Notes: a model not told the origin generated them from the sequence alone. 38,305 nt of DNA from Acanthaster planci (GCF_001949145.1 NW_019091372.1:2356946-2395250), one strand, 5' to 3'; positions 1 to 10,945 are shown, numbered from the stretch's first letter. Numbers and translations are program-made.

Positions 1-1487
1 GACGGCACACCACTGGCGAGTGTGAGGGTCGGCGGCACGCTACAATAGTTAACCTCAGACAATTTGGTCATTTTTTTAAATGGTATATGTACTCTGTAAT
101 TAAATTTATCAGCAATCTACAGAATTTTCAACACCTGAAATGGAAAATGGCTGGGAAATATGTATTTGAACATGCAAAAGTTCCCCAGGTCCAATTCATA
201 AAAAAAAGAAACATTGATGCTCAAAATGAAACATACTAATAGTCCAAACATGAAACATTTAGTGGTACCCACAACCACTATCAAGAAAAAATTGATACCA
301 AGACCACAATTCTGATAAAGCAATATCCAATGTAGTATCTGGGCTAGGGCTATTTATTTGTGAATAACCTACTTGATGAATTTCTGAGCAATGGAGGGTA
401 CTTTGGTTTGAACCGCAATTCACTGGTTCACAAGTAACTATGAAATGCACCTGTTACAGTCGCACTGCTACCAACAAAATTAACACTCCCGACCAAAATG
501 GCTCTTTTCAATCTATGAGGGTTACTTCTGCTTGAGGCAGATAAGCCAATAATACCACATTGGCCGTACAGAGGAAGGACAGAAGCTGGGAAACAGATTT
601 GCCTGTTGCCTCGACAGCCTTCGCTGAGTTTTATTAACATCAACCACTGTTTTCCACCATTCAATATTATTAGATCACTTTACATGACAAATACTTGACT
701 ACATTTATAATCCTCCTGGATCAGAAGGCTAACATTTTGGAAATACATGTATCATAAGAGCTAATAGACCTTGCCTTTACAAGCAGCAAAACTGGTCTTA
801 CATTGGTTAAACTTAGACCATAAATGCGTCAGCAGTATTCATTGTTACAAAAACCAGTTGTGAGTCTAACACTTTGAATAAGGTGTGTGGCAGGAGTATT
901 AACCAGCTCTACTTTTGCGAAGACGTTCTGCTTGGTTGCGCTAACAACTGGCATTTAATGATGGAAATCACAAAAATAAGGAATCTGGAATGAGTAACTT
1001 GAGCTTTACAGCCAATATAACTACAAAGATAGGTATTATAACTACAAGATAACCACAAGCACGTTTGACTTTTCACTTTTCCCTGTGTTCTCCCTAATTA
1101 ATGGATTGGTGCGAGAAGAAATGGCCATTTTCATTTGTCTAGCATGTTTGGCAGGTAACTTCCCTTTCCTTATCTTTAGTGGAAGTTCGACCCCATCCTG
1201 ACCACTAAGAGGTACAAGGGAGGAAGCCTGAGGGAAGAATCCAACAGGCTCGGGGAGGGGTAAGAAAACTAATATAAAAAGAAATTTACGCCGAAACCCA
1301 CTCACTTTGGATGAATGACAAGATGGTTGGTGAGGTACATCCTCCTGAGCAGTAGCAGCACAAAGTACTAAACATTCCCCCTAGACCGTGCAGTCCGTAA
1401 GTCTCACTATCCAAGTGAACTTTTCGCGTCTTTCACGATTCTGCTTTCTTGATATTCAAAGGGAGGCAGCCACTGATCAAATTCAAG
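1..1487. other. Host flank, no supported gene
   Basis: I see no convincing gene here. Two minus-strand open frames of about 80 residues (428-664 and 1042-1305) show no domain, no partner exon and no repeat pattern that I can recognise. The last ~100 bases should hold the promoter and 5' UTR of the THAP gene; I see no clear TATA box. Confidence 0.5.
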
Positions 1488-2780
1488 ATGGCGCACTGTT
1501 CCGTACAAAAGTGTTGCAACAGCTGGCACAAGAAACAGTACAGTATTTCATTTCATCAATTCCCGAAGGATTCTGCCTGTAGGAAAAGATGGGTAGTGGC
1601 CATACGACCTGAGGAAGGTACCAACTTTAAGGTTAGTCGTGAATGTTGGGCCTACACCGGCCGCCGCCGTGCGTCGTTTTGTTGACACGACGGCGGTATG
1701 TCCTTTCACACAATTTATCCTTGACCAGTGCTGATATTGTTCAAACTCTGTTGCATATTAATAAATAAATGTTAGTTGGAAGAGAAGCACTGATGCGTAG
1801 TGGTTCTCTGCTAACAAAATTCTTACTCAAACCCTGATCACTGATGGTCATAGCAAAACTTTTAGGCCTTGCCTTCGCTTGAAACCATGTCACTCATACC
1901 CTCTTTCAATGCTGTACATCATAGTTTTTTATGTTTAGATATTTGTAAACCTGGGTATTGTGTATTTAGGCATTTGGGACCCTTTTTCTATAATACAAAA
2001 GAGAATTACATTTCAACTTTTGGACTCACCAGTGTAGGTGATTGTGACATAACTGCAAAGTTGATTTGGTAGAAAAAAAGGCAGGGGTTTTGAGGGGCAT
2101 GACTTGGGTGATAAAGAAAAGTGATTGCTTTAACATGACAAATGGAGTCAAATTTGCATGGCTGGTTTTTCAGTCAAAAGTCACATTTTCTCCCAGTTTG
2201 TAATTGTAAGTTTCCAGAAAATAGGGTTGCTGCAATTTACAGATTGATTTTTTTCGGGGGAGGGGGCTGGCCACTTTTGCAAGATTAGAAATACTAAATA
2301 GTTGGGGGTCCCCAAATACATGATCCCTGTAAACATGGCCTACATTCACTAGATTACTTCAAGCTGAACCCATGTAGGCCTAGTACTAGCCAGTGCCATA
2401 ATACCAGTGGTAAATAAAAGGGTTCTGCCATTTGCACAGATCACTAATCAAGCTCCAAGCACCACCATGTTTGCTGAGGTAATTTTCTCAAATTCAGTAC
2501 ATCTTTACTATGCCCATTCATTGTCCTACATCATACATGCACTTGTCAGTAGCATAAATTGTAACTTTGTTCAAATTGATTTTTTTTGGTTATATTTAAG
2601 GTGACGGATCGAACTTATGTTTGTTCGCAACATTTTCTGGAGACGGATTTTTCGAACACCATGACCGGTGTCCGAAAGCTGCATAAAGGTGTTATTCCTT
2701 CTCAGTTCTCCTGGACACTGAAAAAGATGAAGAGAACACCACCAAAAAACAGACACAGGGCCCACATCACCAAAGCTTAG
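1488..2780 (+). CDS. THAP-domain zinc-finger protein, two exons
   Basis: A small THAP protein in two exons, 1488-1631 (48 codons, phase 0) and 2601-2780 (59 codons plus TAG), about 107 residues. The intron 1632-2600 has donor AAG|GTTAGT and acceptor TTTAAG. Visible THAP hallmarks: an N-terminal C-x4-C (MAHCSVQKC), FHQFPKD, the tryptophan in RKRWVVAI, then in exon 2 C-x2-H (VCSQHF) and GVIPSQF, which matches the AVPxxF box. This is the full C2CH module; THAP domains bind DNA in host transcription factors and in P-element-type transposases. Both exons are open and the junction falls inside the domain without breaking frame, so the gene looks intact. After the domain only a short basic tail (KKMKRTPPKNRHR) remains, so it is a THAP-only protein or one isoform of a longer gene. 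The start was chosen because the domain begins there and the context is AAGATGG. Confidence 0.85.
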
Positions 2781-2857
2781 ACTTATCAGTTCGAATCAGA
2801 TCCAAATTAAGCCCCATTTTAGTTTTTCAAGAAGGTTGTTGTCGTTCCCGTATGCCC

Positions 2858-2868
2858 AATAAAATAAA
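2858..2868 (+). promoter_or_regulatory. Poly(A) signals of the THAP gene
   Basis: Two overlapping AATAAA hexamers (2858-2863 and 2863-2868) lie 78 bases after the THAP stop codon, a normal distance for cleavage and polyadenylation. Confidence 0.6.
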
Positions 2869-2892
2869 GCAACCATTAGAAGATCCCGCTTG

Positions 2893-2970
2893 TACTGTAG
2901 TGGTCTAGAGTTGCGCTTCTCGTCTGCACCAAAGTTCTGAAGGTTAGAAGTTCCAGTGAGAGTCGACTTA
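2893..2970 (+). repeat. tRNA-like SINE head (fragment)
   Basis: TAGTGGTCTAGA (about 2898) resembles a pol III A box, and GGTTAGAAGTTCC (2942-2954) resembles a degenerate B box. The spacing is that of a tRNA gene, but there is no full cloverleaf with proper acceptor pairing. This is typical of a decayed tRNA-derived SINE rather than a tRNA gene. No tail repeat is obvious, so the call is tentative. Confidence 0.35.
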
Positions 2971-3193
2971 GCAGTAGGTAGTAGGAGAATTCCTAGTCAG
3001 TTTCCCTCCCTTGAAAACCCACCCGTCCTAACAAGTTAACAAAAATGAAAAATTATCATCAGATTTAATTGTCTATTAAATTGAGAAATATTTCCAAAAC
3101 TAAAATCAAAATCGAGAAGGCGGACCAAAAACAAAATTCTAAAGAAAAGGAAAGAAAGAAAGGAAAGACACATTTAAATCCGTTAATGTGACC

Positions 3194-3535
3194 GACACCT
3201 GCTATTTTAAACTTTGTTTAAACTCTAATCATATCGATCAATGTAACAATTGTTTAGAATGTAACTATTGCAAATCTTGCAACAAATGAAAAACTTGTTA
3301 ACATTGTGTGCACTGCTATGTTTGCGAAGATTGCATAACCTGTACCAATTGCATAGATTGCGTCCTTTGTCATCGTGTAAATTGCAACAGCTGTGATAGT
3401 AGTACCAATTGTGATCATTGCATCGAATGTGTAAATTGCATTGATTGTAATTACTGCATCAACTGCAAAGATTTATATGGTGTATTGTTTGTAGTATTTA
3501 TAAACGACAGCAACAGCGGATACGCTGTTACATAA
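3194..3535 (+). pseudogene. Cysteine-repeat (C-x-x) protein, copy A
   Basis: The reading frame has a cysteine at almost every third residue, for example CVNCIDCNYCINC near its end, and is rich in Asn/Asp. Two in-frame stops (TGA near 3288, TAA near 3297) break it, so it is a pseudogene. It is homologous over its length to the gene at 24166: both start with a short Cys motif, pass into C-x-x repeats, end in a hydrophobic strand (LFVVFIND here, HVVLVNG there), and are followed by similar broken sequence (EYDEDIE here, EYDVDVE there). Function is unknown. The regular period-3 cysteines suggest a metal-loaded or disulphide-stacked rod. It is the first gene of element A, upstream of a zinc-knuckle ORF and polymerase B, so I treat it as viral. 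Confidence 0.6.
3512..3529 (+). terminator. Perfect 7-bp hairpin at the gene end
   Basis: AACAGCG, loop GATA, CGCTGTT, within the last codons before the stop at 3535. It is one of several hairpins at virus-like gene ends and is short on its own. Confidence 0.3.
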
Positions 3536-3710
3536 GGATTAGATTTAAAAAAGAAAATTATCCTGATTTTGAAACTTGGCTTTATAATTGAATATGACGA
3601 AGATATAGAGAGAATCCCTTACATATAGTCAAATTTAATAGATGAAGCAGATTGAGTCATTTAACTCATAAAAAAGAAAAACAATTATATGTTTTTAATC
3701 AATTTGAGCC

Positions 3711-4001
3711 ATGGAAACTAAAAAGTGTATCTATTGTTGCAAAGAAAAACTGCTACCAGAGTTTAAATTAAAACTCAACAGAACATTAGAAAACCATAGG
3801 AAATGGAGTATCTGTAAACATGATCAATACGAATATAATTGCTGGGAATGTAGACCCATTACTAAAGAAAAAGCGAGAAATGCCAAAGACTACAAGCCTG
3901 AAGATCTATATTGCGAGCATCAAAAGTATAAATCGACATGCTGGGTATGTAATATTGGAAACCAAAATAGAGACCAAATAAAGGCGAAACGAAACATTTA
4001 A
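3711..4001 (+). CDS. Small zinc-knuckle ORF
   Basis: An intact 96-codon frame beginning METKKCIYCC. It contains two knuckles of the form C-x-H-x(n)-C-x2-C: ICKHDQYEYNCWEC (about residues 34-47) and YCEHQKYKSTCWVC (about 66-79). The same opening (M-E/D-T-K) and the same knuckle type occur in the zinc-knuckle/HNH genes at 10946 and 29964, so the three look like one virus-borne family. The HNH catalytic part is not visible here, so a nucleic-acid-binding role without cleavage is plausible. This is one of the few unbroken frames in element A. It is followed 18 bases later by a perfect 9-bp hairpin. Confidence 0.55.
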   Translation: METKKCIYCCKEKLLPEFKLKLNRTLENHRKWSICKHDQYEYNCWECRPITKEKARNAKDYKPEDLYCEHQKYKSTCWVCNIGNQNRDQIKAKRNI

Positions 4002-4019
4002 AACTAAATAAAAATAACC

Positions 4020-4039
4020 AACTCTCAAAATTGAGAGTT
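4020..4039 (+). terminator. Perfect 9-bp hairpin after the zinc-knuckle ORF
   Basis: AACTCTCAA, two-base loop, TTGAGAGTT, starting 18 bases after the stop at 4001. There is no U-tract typical of bacterial terminators. It could mark a transcript 3' end, as proposed for palindromes in mimivirus transcripts, but this is inference. Confidence 0.4.
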
Positions 4040-4199
4040 ACATTTGAAAACAATTAGATATAATATAAAAAGGAGTAATATAAAAAAAACGAACAGACAA
4101 AATAATCCAGATGGCAGACCACTGCTCTATAACTTTAGATACTACAAAAAGTCATTTTTATCTGATTTTATCGAGCGATACAACATACCCTTACCCCCA

Positions 4200-4850
4200 C
4201 CAAGGAAGAAGAACAAATTAACGTACTTTATTTTAGCAATTGCGAGAAAGCTCACTATTGTCGGATTAAAAATTTATCAAGGTTGATAGGTGACATCAAC
4301 AAACACAACGGTAAACAATATTTTTGCTTTAGGCGTTTCTCCCACTTTCAAAACCAACAAAGACTAGTCAAACACAAAGAAGACTGTCAAGAAATAGACG
4401 TCGCGCCTTCTAAAGCTGTGCTCCCCGAAAAAGGAAAGAACATTCTCAGATTTGAAAACCACAAAAATTAATAGGATGCTCTATTTGTTATCTATGCAGA
4501 TTTCGAATCTGTTTTAGAGCCTCTTTTACCTGAACAGGCCAACACGATCAAAATTCAGCGTCATAAACCATGTGGTTACTCTTACGCAGTCGTGCCTTGC
4601 GACAGTGTCTGCATGAGTAGCAAAACTTAATGAGGTCAAGACATAGCCACTCATTTCATAGAGTCTCTCTTGCGAGAAACAGAAACGATTAACGAAACGT
4701 CAGCCAAACCAAAACCACTTGTTTGGATGCCTAAATTACAAAAACAACACGATAAATGCAACGCCTGTTGGATCTGCGAGAAGCATATCTATCCAACTGA
4801 AGAACCGCAGTGTCAATGTCCTTTTCCTAGAGGACTAAAGGCCAAAAGAT
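4200..4850 (+). pseudogene. Protein-primed DNA polymerase B fragment, copy 1
   Basis: Remnant of the N-terminal and exonuclease part of a Polinton-type polymerase B. Visible blocks, in several frames: INVLYFSNC and HYCRIKNLSRL (the usual block before the finger), a zinc-finger-like segment ending LVKHKEDC, then after a stop the Exo I motif YADFES near 4490, and a C-x2-C block CNACWICEKH near 4760. The palm motifs are absent: at about 4862 the sequence restarts with the N-terminal region of a second polymerase. The shared blocks of the two copies differ at many residues, so this is not a recent tandem duplication. It may be the stump of a second related element or an old partial duplication. 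Confidence 0.7.
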
Positions 4851-4867
4851 AGACAATCCGCAAGGCG

Positions 4868-7620
4868 GTACGTATATTAAATTGCCCAAGTATATCGAAA
4901 ATGAGAAGGCCGTAATAAACATTAAAAACGGAGATTGCATTCGTTGGGCAATATGCGCGGCTTTTAAATTATATTCAGATGAAGTCAAACGCAAAATTGA
5001 AAGGGATCCATGTTATCGAATAGAACGCGTAAAACTAACAACTTATAATCCACATGAATTAGATTTCACTGGCATAGACTTTCCAATACCAAAGAACCAA
5101 ATTCTTAAAATAGGAGCACAAAACAATTTATCCATTAATTTATATGGGTAGGCACGTTTACCACATTATATTTGTCTAAAAACGTTTCGACAGGTAGACA
5201 TGTTGACTTCTTGTTATTCGACAACGGCCACATACAACATTAGTGTTGGATTGAAAACAAACCGCGACTCATTTCAAATTTGGTGCCATGGCCACGCCAT
5301 TTACAAATGTCTCAAATGTCAATGTATTTTTCACGAAGCTGACAAATTCACCAAACACCAGGAAGATTGCCTAGGATTAGACGTGCCCGTTACTAAAGTA
5401 ATGCTACCGCCAGAAAATGACAATATATTAAAACTCGGTCTGAAAGATGACAAAAATAAACAATTAGCACCTTCCGTTGTTTACGCTGATTTTGAGTCCG
5501 TGTTAGCACCAATGCCACCTGCTAATGGCAACACGGTTAAAATGCATTTACATATCGCTTCGGGGTATGCATCTTTCATTATTCGTAACGACGGCGTTTG
5601 CATTAAGCGTCAAACTTACCGTGAGACTAATGCGGGAAAATCGTTTGTTAGGTCGTTATTATTAGACAGACGCGCAATAAACAAAATATTTGAAAAGCCA
5701 AAAATAATAAAATGGAACTTAGAATTATCCAAACCGCATCGAAAAATAATATCTGCTGGATTTGTGAAAAACAAATTTGGCTCGACCAATTCGATCAGCG
5801 CCATTGTTTAAAACTGACAGAGCCGAAAACTATAACTGACAAATCGAAATTCACCAAAATGAGAGAAGACACTTGCATGGTATGCCAAAAGCCAAATAAT
5901 AAATTTCGCAGAGTTTGCGGCCATTGTCACGTTACAGGCAAATATCGCAGCCCGGCGCACCATTTATGTAATTTGCAATTGCAGATTAAACCGTATAAAA
6001 CAGACATTTCCGTGTTTCTAAATAATTTGGAAAATTACGACGCACATTTGATTATTTAAGGGCTGTCAGCAAATACGGCGGAAAAACTGCGTTGCATTCC
6101 CAACAATTCCAAAAAGTACATTTCGTTTTTAGTGGGTCAACTCAAGTTTTTGGATTCATTTAATTTTTACGAGTATATACGAGTATATGGATTCATTCGA
6201 ACGATTTGAAGAAACTCGTTTACCGCCACGAGAAGCTTTTTATAGTTCATTGAAACAGGGAGATATATTAGAAGAAGAATATCACCATGCTCAAGAAATT
6301 TTTCAAAAGTTGAAATGTAAAAACCTGGGTGATTTCCACGATTCATACGTTAAACGGATGCGTTGTTATTAAACTGTGTGTTGGAAAATTTCCGCAAAGT
6401 GAGCTGCAAAAATTACGGTTTAGACCCGGCTAATTATTATGCCGCGCCTGGTCTGGCCTGTCACGTCTTGTTAACATTTTCCAAAATAAAACTGGAACTT
6501 TTGAAAGACGTAGACAAACGGTAGTATTTTGAGCGCAGGAAACAAACATTACGCCAAAGCAAATAATAAATATTTGCTCGATTATCAGCCAAGCAAACCG
6601 TCGACTTACATTATAGATTTAGACAAAAATAATCTTTATGGCTGGGCAATGAGTCCACTGTTACCCGTTGGAAGATTTAAATTGGGTAAACAATTTGAAA
6701 ACTTTTACAAGTGATTATATTTTGCAATTGGCAGCTAACGGGCATACGGGCTACATGCTCGAAGTCACGTTGGATTCTCCCCAACAGTTACATGACGAAC
6801 ACAACAATTTCCCTTTGGCTCCGGAAAACATCCAAGCGAATGGTTATCGGCTTATCAAAAACAATGCATTGACCTAAACGAAGAAAAACTTGCCGCGGTG
6901 AATAAATTGGTGGCCACTTTGGGCACAAAGGAGAAATGTAAATCACATTATCGAAATTTGCAATTGTATTTACAACTGGGTTTACGGTTGAAAACGGTGC
7001 ATAGCGTATTGTCGTTTAAACAAAACGCGTAGATGCTCAGTTACATCGATAAAAACACTGAGTTGCACAAATTAGCCAACTAAGAGTTTGAAAAAGACTT
7101 TTTTTAAGCTTATGAACAACTCTTTGTTTGGCAAATCGATGGAAGACGTGCGTACCCATATCGATGGCCATTTGCTACGTGACGAAGACAGATAAATTTA
7201 CAAAATTATCTTGCTTGTCAAGTTTTAAAACCATGACGTCGTTTCCCGATTGCAATCTTTCATTTGTCGAAATGTTGAAAAATGAAACTTTGTTGAACAA
7301 GCCTGTCTATTGCGGCGTTTGCATTTTAGATTTATCCAAATTCAAATGTACGAATTTTATTACAAATGGAAACACTTTTTCAGACATAAACCCAAACAAT
7401 TATCGCACGCCGCGTACAAAAACTGCCTGTTTAATCAATGTAAAGAATTTTATAAACAACAGTTGTTTAGATCGGATAAGCATAAATTATTTACCGTTAT
7501 GCAAAATAAGTTGAGTCTGTCGCCGTTGGACATAAAACGTTATCTGCTATCGAATGGTGTTAAAACGTTAGCCTATGGACATTATTCTATCGGCGGTAAT
7601 CGGTATCTGCAAGCACGACT
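4868..7620 (+). pseudogene. Protein-primed DNA polymerase B, copy 2
   Basis: Nearly complete family-B polymerase of the Polinton/adintovirus type, broken by about ten stops and frameshifts. In order: INIKNGDCIRWAICAAF (N-terminal block, ~4920), zinc-finger-like segment with FTKHQEDC (~5350), Exo I YADFES (~5490), the cysteine block with VCGHCHVTGKYRSPAHHLC (~5920), DSFNFYEY (~6155), MDSFERFEETRLP (~6187), the APGL block (~6450), motif A region LDKNNLYGWAM (~6625), a motif B-like KLMNNSLFGKSMED (~7110), then a C-terminal block ending LAYGHYSIGGN (~7590). Motif C (YxDTDS-like) is missing: the frame passes from MYEFYYK to a segment that normally lies after it, consistent with an internal deletion near 7350. 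The role was to replicate the linear element genome by protein priming. It converges with the integrase on the other strand. Confidence 0.9.
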
Positions 7621-8549
7621 TGAAGGTCTTTGTGTACAAAACTCCGTTTGGGGCCGTTTAACAAGTAATACAACGTTGGCCCCGTTTTCACCTTTTTGCC
7701 CCGGACTCGTTTAAATTGAGGTGTGCGCTTTTCAATTTGGAAACGTCGATGCTTCAAATCGGTGGGTTGCCGCTCTAACGGTACCGCCTTCTGCTCGCCT
7801 GGGTAATATAGATACCGGACAACTGTATCTGAGGGTAGTTCTATCTCTCTTCGTTTGGGGACTGGTGCAGCTGGTGCTTGTTTCACGTAGTCTAACTTGA
7901 TAGTTACTGCGGGCTTTTTATTGATTAGTCTAGTCTTTTCTTTGTTTAGCACTTTTATAACCTGAAGCAAACGTTCGGGCCATTCTACGTTACGTTTAAC
8001 ATTTCCTGCGCATATTGATGACCAAACAGCCGTTCAGCCAACGTTCAGTTAAATCTTTCAACGATTCCCTGGGATCTACATGTATGTACGCCCGGTTTGC
8101 CCACTTGAATTTCGACCTTGTTTTTGATCAACAGCTTTTTAAACTAACCTTTATTCCGATCCCAAATCGACCATGGCAAATTTAGGCAAAGGCAATAGGC
8201 CGTATATCCGTTTCTCAGCGATAGACACTTCTTTGGCTGTTTTACTGGTTAACGGTTCAGCTTCTTTATACCTAGACCCAACGTCAACCACGGTCAAAGC
8301 GTATTTATAAGTTTTGCGGTTTACCCGATCCCACGGTAAATATAGCACGTCCATCTGATGGGCGTAATTTGGTTCAGTAGATTCGGATTGCAACGTCATC
8401 AGCCTAGGTACGTATCCAGGGGCAGGTAAATAAATTTTTATCTGTACCAGTCTTTTCATGTAACTGGTCTATGGCACTTTCTCCTTTCCCAAAACCTTGT
8501 GGACTGTAAAACAATTTTGAAAATTCTTTGTTCTTTACTTTATCCATAG
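7587..8549 (-). pseudogene. Polinton-type retroviral-like integrase, element A
   Basis: Reading from the ATG at 8549: an N-terminal segment (KLFYSPQGFGKG), IYLPAPGYVPR, then the DDE core with first Asp in QMDVLYLPWD, the block YKYALTVVDVGSRYKEAEPL, second Asp in MVDLGSE (~8155), and the catalytic Glu in IVERFN (~8060), then a basic C-terminal domain with FKRVRGKKVKTGPTLYYLL. All three acidic residues can be seen, but frameshifts (~8435, ~8150) and several stops, including one just after VERFN, make it a pseudogene. The role is strand transfer of element DNA into the host genome. A related C-terminal piece sits at 31805. The 3' end overlaps the polymerase C-terminus, convergent. Confidence 0.85.
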
Positions 8550-8638
8550 TTTTCAAGTTGAAGCTTTTTTTAGAATAAACTTAACTATATCGATACGCCA
8601 AAAAAAAAACCAAAACAAAACGACTAACGCTGTCCTTC

Positions 8639-8980
8639 CTAAAATCTACACCAATTTGCGATTTTTCTGATCTCCCAAAGACACGTAGAAATCTGACAAC
8701 TTGGGCTCTGGCGGCAAAGGCGTAATGCTTCGTCCACGTTGACGAATTGCTGCTGACTCGCGCGTTCTTGCCTCATGCACTCGTTTAGAAAGTCCAACAG
8801 ATGCACGCGAATTTCTCCCCAGGCTTGTTTAGCTTGTGCCAATTGTTCCAAAGCAAGATCGTGTCGTTTGCACTCTTCGTCGACCTTATTTTGAGATAAA
8901 CTGCTAAATAAGAAATTGGAGCCCGTAAACGCCAACGCATTGACTATGGCCCCTCCAACCATCATTAAAGCACTCGCCAT
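8639..8980 (-). CDS. Polinton-associated small protein (MASAL-type)
   Basis: An unbroken 113-codon frame starting MASALMMVGGAIVNALAF, a short hydrophobic N-terminus, then a charged helical stretch around KRHDLALEQLAQAKQAW and a Cys-containing tail. I recognise this layout (hydrophobic head, then a KRHDLA-type helix) from unnamed proteins that recur beside capsid genes in metazoan Polinton-like elements; its function is not known to me. Here it lies between integrase (same strand) and the divergent capsid genes, which suggests a minor virion component. It is one of the best preserved frames of element A. Confidence 0.55.
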   Translation of the reverse strand: MASALMMVGGAIVNALAFTGSNFLFSSLSQNKVDEECKRHDLALEQLAQAKQAWGEIRVHLLDFLNECMRQERASQQQFVNVDEALRLCRQSPSCQISTCLWEIRKIANWCRF

Positions 8981-9009
8981 TTTACTTTATAAACGTTTTA
9001 TTCTAAAAC

Positions 9010-9135
9010 CTGGACCAAGAAATCAAAGACAAACTGACAGAACTTCAAGCCGATCAAACAAACATAAAGGGTATGCTGGGCGACGTGCAAGCCGACATTG
9101 ATCTCAACTCTGACATGCTTTTAAGTGGTACTTAA
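9010..9135 (+). pseudogene. Short helical fragment upstream of the capsid gene
   Basis: A 41-codon open stretch without a Met, rich in Gln, Asp, Leu and Lys (EIKDKLTELQADQTN), ending in TAA. It is probably the tail of a coiled-coil virion ORF lying divergently to the MASAL-type gene. No family is assigned. Confidence 0.3.
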
Positions 9136-9269
9136 CGAAATGAGAGTTGAAATGTTTCGTAAGCGTGATCTGTTGGGTGAATACGAAGACTTATTTTTTT
9201 GTATCGTTGATCACGATTTCGATTATGTTTGTGATTTGGAAATAAGCCAGTTAAATATAAAACCATCTA

Positions 9270-10285
9270 TTATAAAACAGGAATACGCAATACACAAAGA
9301 AACTGAACCCCAGCATAAGGCTCAAAGTTCCTTGGGCTATCAATGGCAAACGACGCGAAGTTACCATAACACACGAACTGAGCACCATAGCAGCTGGTCA
9401 TACTTTGAACGTCAAATTTCCCACATTGGGGGCAGACGATATCGTCGTGCCTGGTACTGCAAAACTGGCTTTCAAATTGGAACTGGACAGCACCTCAGAC
9501 GACAATCGAACTGTTTACAGCATCATCGCGTGTAACCTAGTGTCGGAACTCAACGTTAGTTTACAGGGCAATAAAATCGCCAGTTACCGAATGCATATGT
9601 TTTTCACAATTTCAAAGACAACTGGCTACCTTTTGAGGCAGACTAAAAATATGGGTTACTTTGGCTTGGAACGCGAAAACATGGCCAAGTTGCGATTAGG
9701 CGCAGCAGATGCCACCGAAGCAGCCAACGACTATCAAGACAAAGCCATTGCGTATAAGAACTGATACGCGATTCTGTTGGACGTACCGTTGTTAACAGAC
9801 CTTTTTATCCCTCGGGTTTTAAAGAACCATTGACGTACCAGTTGACTTTTAACGGGCACGACAAAGTGGTCAATTCGACCGACACGGCCGCAGAGTACAG
9901 CATTTCGGATTTAACAAAGGTAAACCGGTTCAGCTATATTCACAAGGTTTATTTGAATATGAACAGTGGAATGACAATTTCCAAGTATTTCAGCGATTCG
10001 GAGACAGAATCCGGCCGTGCGGTCGTAAAAGATCTGAACTTTACAGGTGTTGGTATGGGTGACTACCTGAAAGATAAATACGGCCTTTGGTTCAACTTTA
10101 GAGGTTCAGACGACAATTCGGAGCATGGCTCGGGTAGACCCCTGGGTGGCGGCGGTGATCTGATATATCTATGCAAATGAAACGGGAAGTGGAAACTGCT
10201 GGGCCGCTGTATTTTCAATAATGGATGCCCAATTAACGGTGGAAGACGGTAATTTTAAAAAGTCTGGTTTATTAAGAAACCATGT
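9270..10285 (+). pseudogene. Putative capsid protein, element A
   Basis: Homologous to the minus-strand gene at 30661-31815. Shared blocks include LNPS and KVPWAING (~9300), GTAKLAFKLELD (~9455), MGYFGLERENMAKLRLGA (~9650), LTYQLTFNGHDKVVNSTDTA (~9835), KDLNFTGV, GDYLKDKYGLW (~10070) and the C-terminal DAQLTVEDGNF (~10225). The frame is interrupted by stops and shifts. Compared with the second copy it lacks roughly 110 residues between SISDLT and the GLFEYEQW block near 9930, so it carries an internal deletion. Its place just before the packaging ATPase (the stop overlaps the ATPase ATG at 10282) and the recurrence of this pair argue for a major capsid protein. It differs clearly from the hexon at 36578, so two capsid lineages are present in the window. 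Confidence 0.65.
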
Positions 10286-10912
10286 ATAAATTACCACACT
10301 GCGCTTTAATTGTCGGAAAGTCCGGCAGCGGAAAACTCAGTGGGTACCTGATCTTTTGGAACGGAAGTACAGGTTTGCATTTGAAGCAATCGTGATCATA
10401 TGTCCGACGTTGTTTAAGAATAAAACGTATTTGGATCGGCTGTCACGGTGGATTTATACAGATGAAAATGTACACCCGTGCGATTTAGATCAAAAGAAAC
10501 TCAAATTGAACGAAACCGTCGACTTGTACCAAAAAGCGTTTGACGGCATAAATACGCTGTTCATCATAAGACGATTGCAGTTCTTATCAGGATATCAAAT
10601 ATCGGAAGAAGACAGGCAACACCTGTATGCTGAGCAAAAAGGCCGACAGACAGTGGTCGGCATTACTTGCACAGTTGTTGGCCATTGACTGAGAAATATA
10701 ATTCGGTGCTGAAAGATTACAGAGAGAATGTCGCCTGGACTGCGCTGTTCCATTGTAAAGATCGAAATTCGTTTGAACAGGTGTTTGCATGAAAAGGACA
10801 TAGTGCCAGATTGTGAAAGGGAATTGATTGAAACACATTTACGCGACTTTAAATTTTAGCAAGTTGGTGTTACATACTGAGCCTCCCGTAGATTTTTGTG
10901 TTTATAAAAAAT
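10282..10912 (+). pseudogene. FtsK/HerA-type packaging ATPase, element A
   Basis: Begins MYKLPHCALIVGKSGSGK, a Walker A loop. One missing base right after the lysine codon shifts the frame, so the Thr/Ser position is lost in the current frame and the rest (KYRFAFEAI, FKNKTYLDRL) continues one frame over. A second shift falls exactly at Walker B: TLFII runs into a wrong frame, while the DDC continuation is readable in another. Later blocks (FHCKDRNSFEQ, TEPPVDF) match the copy at 30008-30629. The A32-like family drives genome packaging into capsids. It overlaps the capsid gene by 4 bases, a compact viral arrangement. Confidence 0.8.
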
Positions 10913-10945
10913 GAAAAATTTGTTTATCTAATACCCAAAATTTAA

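Noticed and set aside
428-1305. Minus-strand ORFs at 428-664 and 1042-1305 as host exons
   Set aside because: No domain, no convincing splice sites in frame and no partner exon.
1661-1696. GC-rich inverted repeat (CCGCCGT..ACGGCGG) as a regulatory hairpin
   Set aside because: Only 7 bp of stem around a loop of about 20 bases in a CG-triplet-rich stretch inside the THAP intron; easily due to chance.
2893-2970. A functional tRNA gene
   Set aside because: A- and B-box-like words are present, but there is no complete acceptor stem or consistent cloverleaf. A SINE fragment explains it better.
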